NCBI RefSeq assembly: GCF_015355625.1
Contig: NZ_JACLAF010000002.1
Location: forward strand, 266,954-330,953
DNA length: 64,000 nt
Origin: Tamlana sp. I1
GTDB taxonomy: Bacteria > Bacteroidota > Bacteroidia > Flavobacteriales > Flavobacteriaceae
Reading direction: 5' to 3'
Shown: positions 48,901 through 58,600 of the stretch, one piece after another
How the letters are laid out: every line of letters starts with the position of its first letter
Numbering within the stretch: position 1 is the stretch's first letter
Translations under genes and position numbers: made by a program
Notes under the pieces: model-generated
Databases searched by the model: none
What the model was told of the DNA's origin: nothing
What the model saw: the letters and a program-made list of their open reading frames with translations, nothing else

Positions 48901-49192
48901 AATGGTGAAATACAGGAAAATTAGCGTCTATACTATAAACATTAAATTGTAATCTTGCCCCGCTATTAGACTTGCTAAGAGCTACCTGCCCGGATTTAAT
49001 AACAAATTGTTCATTTGCTGATATACCAAAATCTGACAACTTAAAAATTCTCGACCACCCTTCATCCTTATCTTCGCATGAAAACATCCCTGTATCTATT
49101 GGCGTATTACCTACATTGTGTGATAAAGTTATTTGAGAATACCCCAAATTCACTAAAGTTAATAACAAAAAAATCGAAAAGATATTCCTCAT
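45926..49192 (-). CDS. Large surface protein with type B T9SS sorting domain
   Basis: A 1088-residue exported protein (signal peptide about 1-19). Two copies of a module of about 185 residues follow, residues about 20-205 and 215-396. They are related by LSDFGISANEQFVIKSGQV and LDDFGISSNEEFVINSGQV, and both end NFYINVTG. Then come a PKD-like domain (about 405-485), four repeats of about 93 residues (about 488-860, each with a YACEDAYG- or CNLGNGF-like start and SETxFxL end), and the type B (gliding-associated C-terminal) sorting domain: PKYFTPNGDGINDTWQIKG and YDRHGTFLKQI. Export across the outer membrane by the T9SS and attachment to the surface are expected. No PorP/SprF gene is adjacent, though such partners often are. 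Function probably adhesive. Confidence 0.8.
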   Translation of the reverse strand: MRNIFSIFLLLTLVNLGYSQITLSHNVGNTPIDTGMFSCEDKDEGWSRIFKLSDFGISANEQFVIKSGQVALSKSNSGARLQFNVYSIDANFPVFHHSLYPRTVLGRRGIGQAPIIDGVPEVIKVDFDEPIIVPAGTERILVTVQKHVDSYNPESAQVFIAGTEADTGESWYEGCLENYSLKPTTELTIPVPNANFYINVTGDVLAVKSSGNTVRLSHNGCDDIIETNIHSCSSSYIYWARAFTLDDFGISSNEEFVINSGQVGINKTGWLPEISFNIYKIDDKFPASFSEADLIGSSQYQQLSPNIDRSSQIVQVDFDTPIVIPADVERILVEVHKGIVYGDGVAFIAGSTYDNAVSWQRGCTWVAGGSNFGNEYVSTADFGRPNANFYINVTGNVKHVTNNFEMNISNVCSEFLKEFSIEDKANVASVVWNFGDVASGVNNTSTNLSPFHDFSADGTYTITATVTGKNGSVEVLKETIDVKEPPTAYGINDVYACEDAYGSGISSSFNLSTIKQQVLKAQSNKVVTFIDGSGNEYKALTNTFSNTIRDRETITVRVAHQNAPCCYSETTFDLIINPLPNLEHVKDLIVCESETKGYSNFNLQQVKSSLIANNTNVDIEFYHENGQKIVSPLQTVENLVVNEEEISVRAVYTDTNCFNETTFKLVVSALPIANSLDEIIGCDDNNDGISEYFDTSTIETEVLGGQTDMEVSYFDNSGKQLSSPLPNPYKNSIANQEIITVRVTNPQTNCFSETLLLLNTASQPRVNTPQTLYGCNLGNGFANFNTSHIENELIGNQSGLKISYFDTSGNILPSPLPLSFKNTQSWKQNLKVRVENELNSLCYSETSFDLIVNELPVVNLEETYFLCNLEPHLNLSVKRNLDTYIWEYQDGTIISNIFEANLEAAGFYSLTIGETKNGIYCENRIDFELIRSVLPIITNVEYKELSDNNFIEIYVSGDGDFEYSIDGFNYQSSHRFNNIHGGVYAVSVRDKLGCGEDFEEVTVIDYPKYFTPNGDGINDTWQIKGVTNYSNAIILIYDRHGTFLKQISANSMGWDGTCKNKNMPSSDYWFTVKLNSTNNFSGHFALKR

Positions 49193-49259
49193 AAAAGTAG
49201 GCTAAAAACTAAACTCTGTCTTATTTTAAGTTATAAAAATCTATAAGTACGGTTAGAAA

Positions 49260-49943
49260 TTAAGGCGTAGAATTAGAAACCTGAAGCATTTTACCGTTAT
49301 AATATTTGTTTCCGTTTAGGGCAAAATCGAAAATGTATTCAGCCATTTCTAAAGCTGTAATTGGTGCCTGATAACCAGGAAAGGCTTCCTCAAGCATTTC
49401 AGTTTGAACGGCACCTAAAGCTAAAACATTAAATGAAATTCCAGAATCTTTATATTCTTCGGCTAACAATTCTGTTAAGGTAATTACGGCAGCTTTACTA
49501 GAACTATAGGCTGCTAAACCTGGGAATTTCATACTACCTTGCACCCCACCCATTGAACTAATGGTTACCACGTGACTTTGTTTTTTCATAAAAGGTAGAA
49601 CCACACGGGTTAATTCGGCAACACCAAAAACATTGGTTCGGTATATGTTTTCAAAATCTTGCATGGAAATTTCTGAAAACGGTTTATTAAGCAATGCTCC
49701 GGCATTATTGATTAATACATCAACTTGTTTCCAGTTTTTAGCTATAAAATTTTCAACCTTTTTGTAAGCCTCATGATCTGACAAATCAAAAGAAAAAACG
49801 GTAACATTTTTAAGGTTCAAATCAAAAATTGGCTTTTCATTCCGCGAAAGCGCTAAAACTTGATGCCCTTGTTTTGCAAATAATTGCACCAATTCGAAAC
49901 CAATACCGCGACTTGTTCCTGTAATAATAATATGTTTACTCAT
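49260..49943 (-). CDS. Short-chain dehydrogenase/reductase
   Basis: From the ATG at 49943 (MSKHIIITGTSRGIGFELV) the protein has 227 residues. A frame opening at 49970 would add nine residues and is less likely. Motifs are TGTSRGIG, NNAGALLN, the serine in TISSMGGVQG and YSSSK. The substrate is unknown. It overlaps the M28 peptidase end by eight bp (ATGAGTAA), so the two form an operon with the peptidase first. It carries one copy of the CGCTTTCGCGGAA motif (49840-49852). Confidence 0.88.
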   Translation of the reverse strand: MSKHIIITGTSRGIGFELVQLFAKQGHQVLALSRNEKPIFDLNLKNVTVFSFDLSDHEAYKKVENFIAKNWKQVDVLINNAGALLNKPFSEISMQDFENIYRTNVFGVAELTRVVLPFMKKQSHVVTISSMGGVQGSMKFPGLAAYSSSKAAVITLTELLAEEYKDSGISFNVLALGAVQTEMLEEAFPGYQAPITALEMAEYIFDFALNGNKYYNGKMLQVSNSTP

Positions 49944-50886
49944 GTAGTTTAATCTCTTTGGTTGGTGCATTTATCATGCCTTCTAAAGCAGGAATCATTT
50001 TATTTATAAAACTTGTCATGTGTTGATAATCGATTTTATCAGGCTCGTCATCAACGTGATGGTAATATTCAAAATTTGCAAAATCGAAGGTTGAAATTGC
50101 TTGAGCAGGAACATGAAATGCTTGATAAAACGGATAATTATCCGAACGTTTAAACAAATTATAAGCCTTAGCTTTTTCTAGATAACCAAGTAACTTTTGC
50201 TCTGCGTAAACATTGAGCTTTTCTCCCATATTAGAAAGATCGTAACCCGTGATGTAGGCCATAGATTGGTCGGGATTTCGAGGCACGCCAATCATTTCAA
50301 AATTAATCATGGTATATAGATCTAAATTTTCAGCCTTTAAGCGTTGAGCTAAATGCGTTGAGCCTAACAAACCCATTTCTTCGGCTGCATAAAGCGTAAA
50401 GAGGATGCTTCGTTTATTGCTTTTTGTTTCATTAAAATATTTAGCCCACTCCATTACAGCCACAGTTCCCGAAGCGTCATCGTTAGCACCATTTGCAATA
50501 ACATCGCCTTCAACTGCGGGAGCCGTTCCAATATGATCGTAGTGTCCGCCAAGAATTACGAATTCATTTTTTAATTTAGAATCGTTGCCTTCAATATACC
50601 CAACAATATTATAGCCAATAATTCCGCCCTCAATATTAAAGGTATCTCTATAGGTCTTAAAATAAGGTTTGATGTTATTCTTTTTGAAGAATTTCTCGAT
50701 ATAAACCGCTGCTTTTTCAATACCAGCTGTTCCTGTTTTTCGACCTTCAAGAGCATCTGAAGCCAAATGATGCACGCTTTTTTTGATGCTTTTAAGTTTA
50801 ATAGGAGCATCTGAATTATTGTTTTGTGCTATGCCACTTAATGATATAAGCAGTACAAGCAGGACGTTTATTTTTGTTTTTACCAT
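49936..50886 (-). CDS. M28-family zinc aminopeptidase
   Basis: The 316-residue protein has a signal peptide (to about residue 20, LSGIAQ) and the M28 metal ligands: GGHYDHIG, GANDDASGT, and EEMGLLGS, with the later HxxD-type histidine in EYYHHVDDEPD. It removes amino acids from peptides outside the cytoplasm. It is translationally coupled to the downstream SDR. Confidence 0.9.
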   Translation of the reverse strand: MVKTKINVLLVLLISLSGIAQNNNSDAPIKLKSIKKSVHHLASDALEGRKTGTAGIEKAAVYIEKFFKKNNIKPYFKTYRDTFNIEGGIIGYNIVGYIEGNDSKLKNEFVILGGHYDHIGTAPAVEGDVIANGANDDASGTVAVMEWAKYFNETKSNKRSILFTLYAAEEMGLLGSTHLAQRLKAENLDLYTMINFEMIGVPRNPDQSMAYITGYDLSNMGEKLNVYAEQKLLGYLEKAKAYNLFKRSDNYPFYQAFHVPAQAISTFDFANFEYYHHVDDEPDKIDYQHMTSFINKMIPALEGMINAPTKEIKLHE

Positions 50887-50901
50887 GGAATAAAGATAAA
50901 A

Positions 50902-50933
50902 AAAACCTGTTTCTTTTTACTGAAACAGGTTTT
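50902..50933 (-). terminator. Terminator of the pyruvate dehydrogenase transcript
   Basis: AAAACCTGTTTC (50902-50913) pairs perfectly with GAAACAGGTTTT (50922-50933); A- and T-runs lie on both sides. It lies 40 bp past the E2 stop. Confidence 0.8.
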
Positions 50934-50972
50934 AATATTATAGTATGATTTCCTCTTTCGAGGACATCTAAA

Positions 50973-52607
50973 TTACACTAACATCGTTACAGGGTTTTCA
51001 ATAAATCCTTTCAATGTTTGAAGGAATTGAGCTCCTGTAGCGCCATCAATTGTTCTGTGATCGCAAGCTAATGATAATTTCATCGTGTGACCAACAACAA
51101 TTTGTCCGTTTTTAACCACTGGTTTTTCAACAATATTTCCAACAGAAAGAATTGCCGAGTTAGGTTGGTTAATAATAGATGTAAACGTATCGATACCAAA
51201 CATACCTAAGTTAGATACTGTAAACGTACTACCTTGCATATCGTCTGGCGTTAACTTTTTGTTTCTCGCTTTTCCTGCAAGTTCTTTAACAGCTGCTCCA
51301 ATTTGAGGTAAGGTTTGCTCGTTTGCAAACTTAACCACAGGAACCACTAATCCGTCAGGAACTGCAACAGCAACACCAATATGCACGTGATTATTTAAGC
51401 GCATTTTGTCTGGGAACCATTGAGAGTTCACTTGAGGATGTTGTTTTAATGCTAAAGCACAAGCTTTAACAACCATATCGTTATAAGATATTTTTGTATC
51501 TGGAATCGAGTTGAATTGCGCACGGAATGCCATAGCATTTTCCATGTCGAATTCTACATTTAAGTAATAGTGAGGCGCAGAGAATTTAGAATTCGTTAAT
51601 GCTTTAGCAATTGCTTTACGCATTTGCGAGTTATCAACTTCATCAAAATCTTCTTGACCAGCTGGAACAAATTTTCCTGCTGAAGCCGCAGATGCTGCTG
51701 GCTCATAATTCTCGATATCACGTTTTATAATACGTCCGTTTTCTCCTGAACCTTGAACTTTAACTAAGTTGATGCCTTTCTCATCGGCTAACTTCTTAGC
51801 TAATGGCGACACATACACGCGTCCGTTTTCTGTAACAGGCGTTGGTGCAGGTGCAGCTGCCTTTGGTGCAGACGCAGCTTTTGGAGCTGGAGCCGCTTTA
51901 GGCGCTTCTTTTTTAGGCGCTGCAGCTTTTGGAGCTTCAGCTTTAGCTGGAGCAGAGAAATTAGCAGCAACTCCAGAAACATCTGTTCCTGCAGGGCCAA
52001 TAATTGCTAATAAAGCATCTACTTTTGCAGATTCACCTTCTTGTAATCCTATTTCTAACAAAGTCCCCGATTGGAATGATTCAAATTCCATAGTGGCTTT
52101 ATCGGTTTCAATTTCGGCTAAAATATCACCTTCTTCAACCGTATCTCCAACTTTTTTCAACCAAGTAGCTACTGTTCCTTCTTCCATGGTATCACTTAAA
52201 CGTGGCATAGTTACCACGATAACACCTTCAGGTAATGCAGCAGCAGGAGCAGCTTCCTCAGCAGGAGCTTCTTCTGTTGCTTCTGGAGCAGCCTCAGCGA
52301 CTTCCTCTTTTGCTTCAGCAGCAGGAGCAGCACTTCCACCACCGTTTAATATATCTGAAATATCTTCACCTTCATCACCAATAATAGCTAAAAGCTCATC
52401 TACTTTAGTAGTTTCACCTTCTTGAACACCAATATGAAGCAAAGTTCCTTCATTAAAGGATTCAAATTCCATAGTGGCTTTATCAGTTTCAATTTCAGCT
52501 AGAATATCACCTTCTTCAATTTTATCTCCTACTTTTTTTAACCAAGCCGCTACTGTACCTTCTTCCATGGTATCGCTTAAACGCGGCATATTTACTACTA
52601 TTGCCAT
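50973..52607 (-). CDS. Pyruvate dehydrogenase E2, dihydrolipoyl acetyltransferase with two lipoyl domains
   Basis: A 544-residue E2. Two lipoyl domains (about 1-78 and 129-210) each hold EIETDKATMEFES with the lipoyl lysine; they are joined by Ala/Pro/Glu-rich linkers. A peripheral-subunit binding domain (VYVSPLAKKLADEKGINLVK) and the acyltransferase core follow, with the catalytic DHRTIDGATGAQF near the end. It moves the acetyl group to CoA in the 2-oxoacid dehydrogenase complex. It follows the E1-alpha gene by three bp. E1-beta and E3 genes are not here. Confidence 0.95.
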   Translation of the reverse strand: MAIVVNMPRLSDTMEEGTVAAWLKKVGDKIEEGDILAEIETDKATMEFESFNEGTLLHIGVQEGETTKVDELLAIIGDEGEDISDILNGGGSAAPAAEAKEEVAEAAPEATEEAPAEEAAPAAALPEGVIVVTMPRLSDTMEEGTVATWLKKVGDTVEEGDILAEIETDKATMEFESFQSGTLLEIGLQEGESAKVDALLAIIGPAGTDVSGVAANFSAPAKAEAPKAAAPKKEAPKAAPAPKAASAPKAAAPAPTPVTENGRVYVSPLAKKLADEKGINLVKVQGSGENGRIIKRDIENYEPAASAASAGKFVPAGQEDFDEVDNSQMRKAIAKALTNSKFSAPHYYLNVEFDMENAMAFRAQFNSIPDTKISYNDMVVKACALALKQHPQVNSQWFPDKMRLNNHVHIGVAVAVPDGLVVPVVKFANEQTLPQIGAAVKELAGKARNKKLTPDDMQGSTFTVSNLGMFGIDTFTSIINQPNSAILSVGNIVEKPVVKNGQIVVGHTMKLSLACDHRTIDGATGAQFLQTLKGFIENPVTMLV

Positions 52608-52610
52608 AGC

Positions 52611-53609
52611 TTATATTTTGTGTTGAATAAATGGATAATCTTCTTGTTCGTAAACCATATCGTAAAGTTGTTGCTTGTCTGGATATGGCGATTCGTCTGC
52701 AAATTTTTCACATTCTGCAACGCGATCTTTAACTCGCTTATCAATAACTTTAATATCGTCTTCGGTTGCATATTTCTTTTCAAGAATAACATCCTTCACT
52801 TGTGTGATAGGATCTATTTTCTTGTATTCTTCAACTTCAGCTTTAGTTCTGTAGTGTTGTGCATCACTCATAGAGTGTCCTCTATAACGGTAAGTTTTCA
52901 ACTCTAAAAATGTTGGTCCATCACCACGACGTCCTCTTTGAATAGCTTCATCAAAAGCTTCAGCTACTTTTATTGGGTTCATACCATCTACAGGAGCGCA
53001 AGGCATATCGTAACCCAAACCAAGTTTCCAAATATCTGTATGGTTTGCTGTACGCTCTACCGAAGTTCCCATAGCATATCCGTTGTTTTCACAAACAAAT
53101 ATTACAGGAAGTTTCCATAACATGGCTAAGTTAAAAGCTTCGTGAAGTGAGCCTTGTCTAGCAGCACCATCACCAAAGCAACATAAAGTTACAGCATCGC
53201 TACCGTGGTATTTATCACCAAAAGCAATTCCTGCTCCTAATGGAATTTGACCACCAACAATACCATGACCTCCGTAAAAACGAAATTCTTTAGAAAAAAT
53301 ATGCATCGAGCCTCCCATACCTTTAGAAGTCCCTGTTACTTTTCCGTATAATTCTGCCATAACACGTTTAGGGTCTTCTCCCATACCGATAGGTTGCACG
53401 TGATTACGATAAGCGGTAATCATCTTATCTTTAGTCAAGTCCATCGCGTGTAAAGCACCTGCTAATACAGCTTCTTGACCATTATACAAGTGAAGAAATC
53501 CTCTTACTTTCTGTTGAATATATACTGCGGCAAGTTTGTCTTCAAACTTTCTCCAGAACAACATGTCTTCGTACCATTTGAGGTAAACCTCTTTTGTGAT
53601 TTTTTGCAT
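52611..53609 (-). CDS. pdhA: Pyruvate dehydrogenase E1 component, alpha subunit
   Basis: The 332-residue protein has the start LKWYEDMLFWRKFEDKLAAV, the thiamine-diphosphate motif GDGAARQGSLHEAF with NN (CENNGYAM), and the phosphorylation-loop region YRGHSMSDAQHYRTK. E1 decarboxylates pyruvate and transfers the product to lipoyl-E2. It is followed at once by the E2 gene. Confidence 0.95.
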   Translation of the reverse strand: MQKITKEVYLKWYEDMLFWRKFEDKLAAVYIQQKVRGFLHLYNGQEAVLAGALHAMDLTKDKMITAYRNHVQPIGMGEDPKRVMAELYGKVTGTSKGMGGSMHIFSKEFRFYGGHGIVGGQIPLGAGIAFGDKYHGSDAVTLCCFGDGAARQGSLHEAFNLAMLWKLPVIFVCENNGYAMGTSVERTANHTDIWKLGLGYDMPCAPVDGMNPIKVAEAFDEAIQRGRRGDGPTFLELKTYRYRGHSMSDAQHYRTKAEVEEYKKIDPITQVKDVILEKKYATEDDIKVIDKRVKDRVAECEKFADESPYPDKQQLYDMVYEQEDYPFIQHKI

Positions 53610-53641
53610 GGAATATTTTTATGATAATTTATAAGCGACTA

Positions 53642-53649
53642 CAAAAGTA
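53642..53649 (-). promoter_or_regulatory. Bacteroidota -7 element upstream of pdhA
   Basis: The minus strand reads TACTTTTG, fitting TAnnTTTG, 33 bp before the pdhA start. A TTG is present further up but at a rather long spacing (26 bp). Confidence 0.45.
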
Positions 53650-53811
53650 ACACATTGTGCGCTAATGCGGAAACCCAACTACACTAAAGTAGAAAAAAAA
53701 TCAAAATAATATTCTTAACTAACTCCTTTGATTATTTGATAATTTTTTAATGAAAAATTAAATTTATTTGAAATTTATCAGCTTTAATTCTACACTAATC
53801 GCGATTTATTT

Positions 53812-54297
53812 TTAAAATAAAACAGATTTATCAAAAGTAAAAGGGAGCAAATTTGAGATGGAATTAGATTTTGCTACAGCCCCTTTTTCACCCATAAAAT
53901 AAATAGCGATAGGTGTCTCTTGTTTAATTTCATATTCTACCATGGCCTGTCTGCAGGCACCACAAGGCGGGATAGGTGTTTCTGTTGGATTATTCTTGGC
54001 TGTTGCCGAAATAGCCATTTGAAGCACTTTAGCATCTGGATACTGAGATCCGGCATAGTAGATTGCTGTACGTTCAGCGCAGAGTCCTGAAGGATAAGAC
54101 GCATTTTCCTGATTATTGCCTGTAATAATTTCGCCGTTATCTAAAAGAAGCGCAGCACCGACTTGAAAATTAGAGTAGGGCGCATAAGCATTTTTTCTAG
54201 CTTCAATAGCCTTATGAATTAAATTTAAAATTTCGCTAGGCAGTGCTTTTAAATCTTCAAAAACAAAAAGCGTTGATTCTTTTTTAATTTCTTTCAT
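53812..54297 (-). CDS. cdd: Cytidine deaminase
   Basis: The 161-residue single-domain deaminase has the zinc site CAERTAIYYAG and PCGACRQAMVE. It converts cytidine and deoxycytidine to uridine forms in pyrimidine salvage. Its place directly after porV is a recurrent arrangement in Flavobacteriaceae, though a terminator separates them, so co-expression is doubtful. Confidence 0.94.
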   Translation of the reverse strand: MKEIKKESTLFVFEDLKALPSEILNLIHKAIEARKNAYAPYSNFQVGAALLLDNGEIITGNNQENASYPSGLCAERTAIYYAGSQYPDAKVLQMAISATAKNNPTETPIPPCGACRQAMVEYEIKQETPIAIYFMGEKGAVAKSNSISNLLPFTFDKSVLF

Positions 54298-54353
54298 AAT
54301 GCTTGTCTTTAATACAGAATTGGCATGAGTAAAGCTACGAAACGTCTAACAAC

Positions 54354-54384
54354 AAAAAAACTATTGCTTTCACAATAGTTTTTT
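54354..54384 (-). terminator. Terminator of the porU-porV transcript
   Basis: AAAAACTATTG pairs with CAATAGTTTTT, with A/T-runs outside. It lies 25 bp past the porV stop and ahead of cdd. Confidence 0.8.
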
Positions 54385-54408
54385 ATAGATTGTTAAAACT
54401 TATTCTGT

Positions 54409-55647
54409 TTAGTACTCCATATAGGTACCAGCTCCAATATTGAAAGTTAAAGAGAAACGTAAGGTTCCCTCTAAAGGACTCTGTACTTTTGATGTTGAAA
54501 ATAAATAGGATAAATCTACATTTACAACATTTGCCTTAAAGCCAGCACCTAATGCTAAAAATTTTCTCGCTCCTTTTTCTTCAGCTTCATTAAAATACCC
54601 TGTTCTAAACGAAAAAGCATCTTGATACACATATTCAGCTCCTAATGCCCATGTAAACTCTTTCATTTCTTCGCTAAAACCACCTGGGGCATCTCCAAAA
54701 GATTGAAACATCCCCTGTAAGAAACCAACATCGTTAGATTTTCCTTTGTATATAACATCTGATTGTACTACAGAACCTAAGGTATCTACGCCTTCTTCAT
54801 ATTTCCCATCGCCATTTTCATCTGTATACGAATATTCATCACCTAAAATTGGCGGTGTTGGCACTAACAATTTAGTCACCTCTGCAGTTACCGAAACTTT
54901 ATTATAATCGTCGAAAATAAAATCAAAACCACCACCTAATCTTAAATTAGTTGGTTGAAAATTTTCTTCGCCACCTTCATCATACTTAAATTTCGGGCCA
55001 ATATTTTGAATGGCAAAACCACCACGCCATCTTCCGTTAAAATCGGCATAAGCCTCTTCTTCACTTTGATAGTATCCAGAAATATCCACATTAAAAAGAT
55101 TCGCAGATCGGGCATCTCCATCAACACCTGTTAATCTTAAGTTTGAATTTACATAACGCATAGCTACCGACATGGCAAACTGATCGCTTAAACGTAACGA
55201 ATAAGATCCATCTATAGCAAATTCACTAGGGCGTTGCACTAAAGGTGATGACGTTTCATCGTCTACAAATTCAATATCTCCTAAAGAAAAATAGCGCATA
55301 CTTGCTGCAAAAGAACTACGTTCGTCAATTCTATTAAAATAGGTAACGCTTCCTAAAAAGATGTCGTTAACCAATTTACTTAAATAAGGCGTGTAACTAA
55401 CTCCTATCCCAGATTTAGTTTCTGAAAACGCATATTTTGATGAATTCCATTGTTGTGAAAAAGCATCAACAGTCGTTGCAACCCCCATATCACCCATACC
55501 TGCTCCACGAGCATCGGTTGCAATTAGTAAAAAGGGCACTCCGGTTGTAATTACTCTTGAGTCGTTTTGATTAGGCACAATAGTAGTTTGGGCTTCTAAT
55601 TTCAAAATAAAAGCAAAGGCTAATAATAGCAATAATTTATTCTTCAT
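54409..55647 (-). CDS. porV: T9SS outer-membrane protein PorV (LptO)
   Basis: From the ATG at 55647 (MKNKLLLLLAFAFILKLEAQ) the protein has 412 residues; an upstream ATG at 55668 gives an unlikely leader. It has a beta-barrel pattern of alternating strands and the conserved TDARGAGMGDMGVATTVDAF. The C-terminal strand ends NIGAGTYMEY. PorV shuttles cargo from the translocon and supports PorU at the outer membrane. It lies 34 bp after porU and is probably co-transcribed with it. Confidence 0.93.
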   Translation of the reverse strand: MKNKLLLLLAFAFILKLEAQTTIVPNQNDSRVITTGVPFLLIATDARGAGMGDMGVATTVDAFSQQWNSSKYAFSETKSGIGVSYTPYLSKLVNDIFLGSVTYFNRIDERSSFAASMRYFSLGDIEFVDDETSSPLVQRPSEFAIDGSYSLRLSDQFAMSVAMRYVNSNLRLTGVDGDARSANLFNVDISGYYQSEEEAYADFNGRWRGGFAIQNIGPKFKYDEGGEENFQPTNLRLGGGFDFIFDDYNKVSVTAEVTKLLVPTPPILGDEYSYTDENGDGKYEEGVDTLGSVVQSDVIYKGKSNDVGFLQGMFQSFGDAPGGFSEEMKEFTWALGAEYVYQDAFSFRTGYFNEAEEKGARKFLALGAGFKANVVNVDLSYLFSTSKVQSPLEGTLRFSLTFNIGAGTYMEY

Positions 55648-55681
55648 GAAATAAAGTTTAGTTAGCAAATATAATTTTTTA

Positions 55682-58600
55682 TTAGAGGATTACAAGTTTC
55701 TCTATTTTTTCAACAGTTTTATTTAGCAAGTTTGAGTGCACTTTTAGCTTATACACATAAACGCCTTTTCCTATTTTATCTCCAAAATCGTCTCTACCAT
55801 CCCACACAATGTCTCGAGACAACGTACTATTTACAGCTGCGCCTCCAGCCGTTTGTCCGTTCAGGGTTCTTACTAATTTTCCTGAGACTGTGAATATCTG
55901 TATAGAAACGTCCAAAGACTCCGAACTATTGTGATTAAACCAAAATTCTGTGTAATTAACAAACGGATTTGGATAATTAAGTACATTATTAATAACCAAT
56001 TCTTGATCTTGATCGAAAACGATAAATTGAATTTCGGAAACGGATGAATTGTTATACACATCCCAAGCTTTAACGGTTAACACATGTAAACCTGGTTCCA
56101 AATCCCGTAGCGGAAAACTAACCACACCTCGTGTATAATCGTCAACTTCTGTTTGGTAATAATCATTAAGAATTATCGGATTTTTTTCATCACCATCCAA
56201 AATAGCAACAATATCATGCCCAATACCACTTGCCGTATTTATACCATTTAAATCTTCAAGCTTAACCAACAAAGTAGGCGATTCATTAGTTATACCTCCC
56301 GAAACAAAATTTTCATCATTCATATAAATATTAATGACTGGCCCTATATTATCTTCTTCGGCATCTTCATTTATGCCACCAATTTTCACCGTATTTTCGC
56401 TTGCTCCCGCCTGATCTAAAGTTTCATTTTTAGAATAAAAGCTCACTCTTCCAAAACCTACAGGGATACCAATATCTTTTGGCACCACAAATTCAAATTC
56501 AAATTGGCCATTTGTTACAGAAGCTTGGCCTCTAAAAATAATTTCACCCAAGGTTTTAAAATCTAATATAACTAGCTCGCCGTTTAATCGGGTACCGTCA
56601 TTTCCTAGCGTGCTTCTATCAATATACTTATCATATATTGTTGTTGAAAGAATACCGTTATAATTGGTTATTAGGTTTCCTGAAATATCGGTAACCTCGC
56701 CTGCCAATTTCACTTTACTTAAGGCTTTTAAAGTATCTGTAGACTGCGCTAAAGGCACATCGTTTATTTTGGTTAGCCTGATATTGGGTTTAGCAAAACT
56801 TAACTTCATAGCAGGATCACCGATAAAAAAGATAAGTCGCCTTTGTGTATTTCCCGAAACACTTGGATTGCCCTTGGCTAGCCTTAAAGCTTCTGCCATC
56901 GAAGGATATTCGTTATCATCATAACTATCATCATCACTATAAGAAAACAAATATTGCCCTAAAATGTTATTAAAAGAAATAGCAAAACTCACATAAATCT
57001 GGCGTGTTGTTGTAATTAATCCTATAGCACCTGCTTGCTTGTTCCAAAAGGTGAACTCGCCAGCCGTTTCTCGATAAGGATTATCAAAACGGGTAAACTC
57101 ACAAGTTACCGTAACAAAGCAATTGAGCTTATTAATGTTTCTAAAATTCTCAATTTCCGGCTTGCCTAAAATACGTTCTGAAGCCAATCCATCTTCACCG
57201 CCATGACCAAAATAATTAACTACTAATGCGCCATTATCAACCGCATTAGAAATGGCAGTATTAACAGCAGGGTATCGATTCCCTCCAGCTGAAGTTTCTT
57301 GCTTAAAAGCATCGGAATGTATTTTAGTAACATTAATAAAAGGTTTTTCGGCAGAGACCAAATTTCCTATATTATCGGTTGTTTGCTCCAAAATACCTTC
57401 CCAATCATGATCCACATCATCAGAAATTACTACATAACTATTTCTCCAACTCCCAAAAGATTCTTTAGCATGATAACTCGCTACTTTATCAACCATTTCT
57501 TTGGCTAATTGAGGCGTATCTACAAGAATTCGCCCAACAGCGATATCCAACATATCTGTTCGCGCCATACTGCCTTCATTATCGTCCATCATACCATAAA
57601 AATCATCAGAAACAAACGAATTTGCTAAACTAAAACTATCATATGAATACCACGAAGGCACAATATTGGTATTATTAGGTATACGGTCTTTATAATCAAA
57701 AGATCCATCACCAAACAAGCATAAATATTTAATTCTTTGGTCGGGACCACTAGCGTTATCGTAAACATATTTCACCAAATTTCTTATGGCACCTACGTCT
57801 TGATTTCCTGTACTGAATTCGGCATAAATCTGATCTAAACCTAACGCTTTTACATTTAAACCATATTGAACTCTATTAATTTCTGCTAGACGCTCGGCCT
57901 GACTTAGCAGATTATTTGGCGACACGATAATATAATCGACATCTTGAAAATCGCCTTGAGCATTTTTAAAAATAGTTCCTTTTATATTTTGATTAACCAC
58001 CTCGGTTTTTGAATCCGATTTAGGGGTGAAATAATCTGAAGGCGATAGCGCAACATAAGTTTTTAAAGTTCCTAATGGCACTTTAAAACTAAAACTTGAA
58101 GCGTTCTGTGTGTTTTCGATATTTGAAACATTATACAAATCGCTAACATCCCATATTTCTGAAAGGTTTGAAGCATTGCTAATAGTGTATTCCCCTATTC
58201 CTGTAGCCGAGGTTACGGCGCTATTTTTAAATTTTAATTGCTTACCGGAAAAATTTAATGCACTAATAGCTTCAATAGAAATATAATCTAAGTAAGCATC
58301 AATACTAGGATTACCAAGATTGTTAAAATTTAGTCCTACTGAAATTTTAGACGAACTTTCATCTAAATTTCGACTAAGCGAACCTCCTGAAGCCAAGGTT
58401 GGACTGGAAACACCACGAAGAGAAATTGTTGAGACAGCAGTACCGTTCACACTAACATCAAAAGAACAATCTGTACTATTAACAGCAGCAACCACAACAT
58501 TCAGCTTTATGGGCTCGGAAGTTATTCTGTTTGGAAAATCGAAATCGAAAGTTTTATTACTTACAACATCAAATTTATCTCCAAACCAACGCCTACCTAT

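Noticed and set aside
51769..52425. Long plus-strand open frame of 218 codons rich in Ala, Ser and Gly
   Set aside because: It is the antisense of the lipoyl domains and Ala/Pro linkers of the E2 gene. Its composition follows from the opposite strand and it has no recognisable domain.
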